6,596 nt of DNA, taken from NCBI GenBank assembly GCA_905214995.1, contig CAJMOT010000115.1, positions 1-6,596 of the forward strand, written 5' to 3'. Every line of letters begins with the position of its first letter. Position 1 is the first letter of the stretch. The notes below the pieces were generated by a model, which worked only from the letters and a program-made list of their open reading frames with translations, ran no database searches and was not told the origin of the DNA. The position numbers and the translations under genes were made by a program. The DNA comes from an uncultured bacterium. Its GTDB lineage: Bacteria > Verrucomicrobiota > Verrucomicrobiia > Opitutales > Intestinicryptomonadaceae. Positions 6,036 through 6,596 of this stretch are shown here, one piece after another.

Positions 6036-6596
6036 AAACTTTCGGACTTTTTGCCGCGCTTGCGGCTGCGGCGGCTCTCTCGCCGGCTTTTGCGGACGTC
6101 TACGACGACTTTGCCTCATACGACGCGGGCAGGGACAACGCCTGGTTTTTCGAGCTTTCGGCGCTCGCCCGGAAAAAAGGTTCGGCGGCGCAGGTGCGCG
6201 AAAACCTCGCGCGGGCGATATCCTCCAAGCCCGTATCCGACGCGGCGTTCCGCGGCGCCTGCCTGATTTTGAAGCCCATCGCGGATTCGGACGCGATTCC
6301 CGCGCTCTCCCCCGCGCTCAGGAATCCGGCGCGCGTGTCTTCGGCGTGCAATGTGCTCATTGGGCTCGGCTCGGACGGCTTCGACGCCCTCAAATCCGCG
6401 CTTGAATCCGCTTCCGACAATCATTGCCGTGAGACCATAATATCCTCCATAGCGTCTTTCGGAGACTCCGATGCGGCCGAGGCGATAGCTCCGTTCGCGC
6501 TCTCGGACGACGCGAAGCTCGCGGAATTCGCCACTGTCGCGCTCGGGACGATAGGAGATTCCGCCGTTTTGGAGACTCTGGAAAAGAACGCCAAGA
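6032..6596 (+). CDS. Exported HEAT-repeat protein (partial, runs off window)
   Basis: Open frame of 188 codons that continues past the right edge. It begins with a clear Sec signal peptide (MKTFGLFAALAAAAALSPAFA, cleavage likely after residue 21). The mature part is alanine- and leucine-rich and all-helical, with repeats of HEAT / PBS-lyase type: the pattern 'SSIASFGDSDAAEAIAPFAL' (138-157) and 'VALGTIGDSAVLETL' (169-183) has the usual GD/D turn between two short helices. Weaker units precede it (for example around 68-93 and 101-125). HEAT repeats bind proteins and have no catalysis of their own. In PVC bacteria such exported proteins are often multidomain, so a catalytic domain may lie beyond the edge; this is inference. 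The gene probably shares a transcript with the oxidoreductase 25 bp upstream, with no terminator between them. Unlike its neighbours it is seen only in part, so its function is unassigned. Confidence 0.8.
   Translation, partial: MKTFGLFAALAAAAALSPAFADVYDDFASYDAGRDNAWFFELSALARKKGSAAQVRENLARAISSKPVSDAAFRGACLILKPIADSDAIPALSPALRNPARVSSACNVLIGLGSDGFDALKSALESASDNHCRETIISSIASFGDSDAAEAIAPFALSDDAKLAEFATVALGTIGDSAVLETLEKNAK

Overview
The window reads as a chromosomal segment of a fairly GC-rich Gram-negative bacterium, most likely from the PVC group (Verrucomicrobiota or Lentisphaerota). That placement is an inference from three things: a Tat-exported Gfo/Idh/MocA oxidoreductase next to an exported HEAT-repeat protein, an exported GH13 enzyme, and overall protein style. 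No rRNA or other marker gene is present to prove it. I see no mobile element, CRISPR array, tRNA or rRNA.

Layout. Positions 1-51 hold only the sequence downstream of pntB, with no convincing terminator. Positions 52-2877 (minus strand) are a compact three-gene operon, pntAA-pntAB-pntB, encoding a complete proton-translocating NAD(P)+ transhydrogenase of the split-alpha type. A 126-bp AT-rich divergent region (2878-3003) separates it from the plus-strand genes. Positions 3004-4416 encode a secreted GH13 (alpha-amylase family) enzyme with an intact catalytic triad, closed by a strong intrinsic terminator (4452-4490). The 200-bp gap after the terminator is the most information-rich non-coding stretch. 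It holds a chain of three overlapping palindromes (4549-4574), a sigma70-like promoter (4602-4631) and a perfect 12-bp LacI-type operator (4641-4652). Then come the Tat-exported Gfo/Idh/MocA oxidoreductase (4693-6006) and, 25 bp later, an exported HEAT-repeat protein (6032 to the window edge, truncated by the window).

How the genes work together. The transhydrogenase is a housekeeping energy and redox module that makes NADPH from NADH using the proton gradient; nothing ties it functionally to the rest. The GH13 gene is monocistronic. The oxidoreductase and HEAT genes look like one transcription unit under a LacI/GalR-family repressor, which suggests an inducible carbohydrate-use locus continuing beyond the right edge. 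Both of these genes start at an ATGA where the stop codon of a tiny upstream ORF overlaps their start codon. In the second case the only Shine-Dalgarno sequence is ideally spaced for the tiny ORF rather than for the gene.

No clearly new enzyme system is visible. The points most worth follow-up are the operator and palindrome region and the mini-ORF/ATGA starts.
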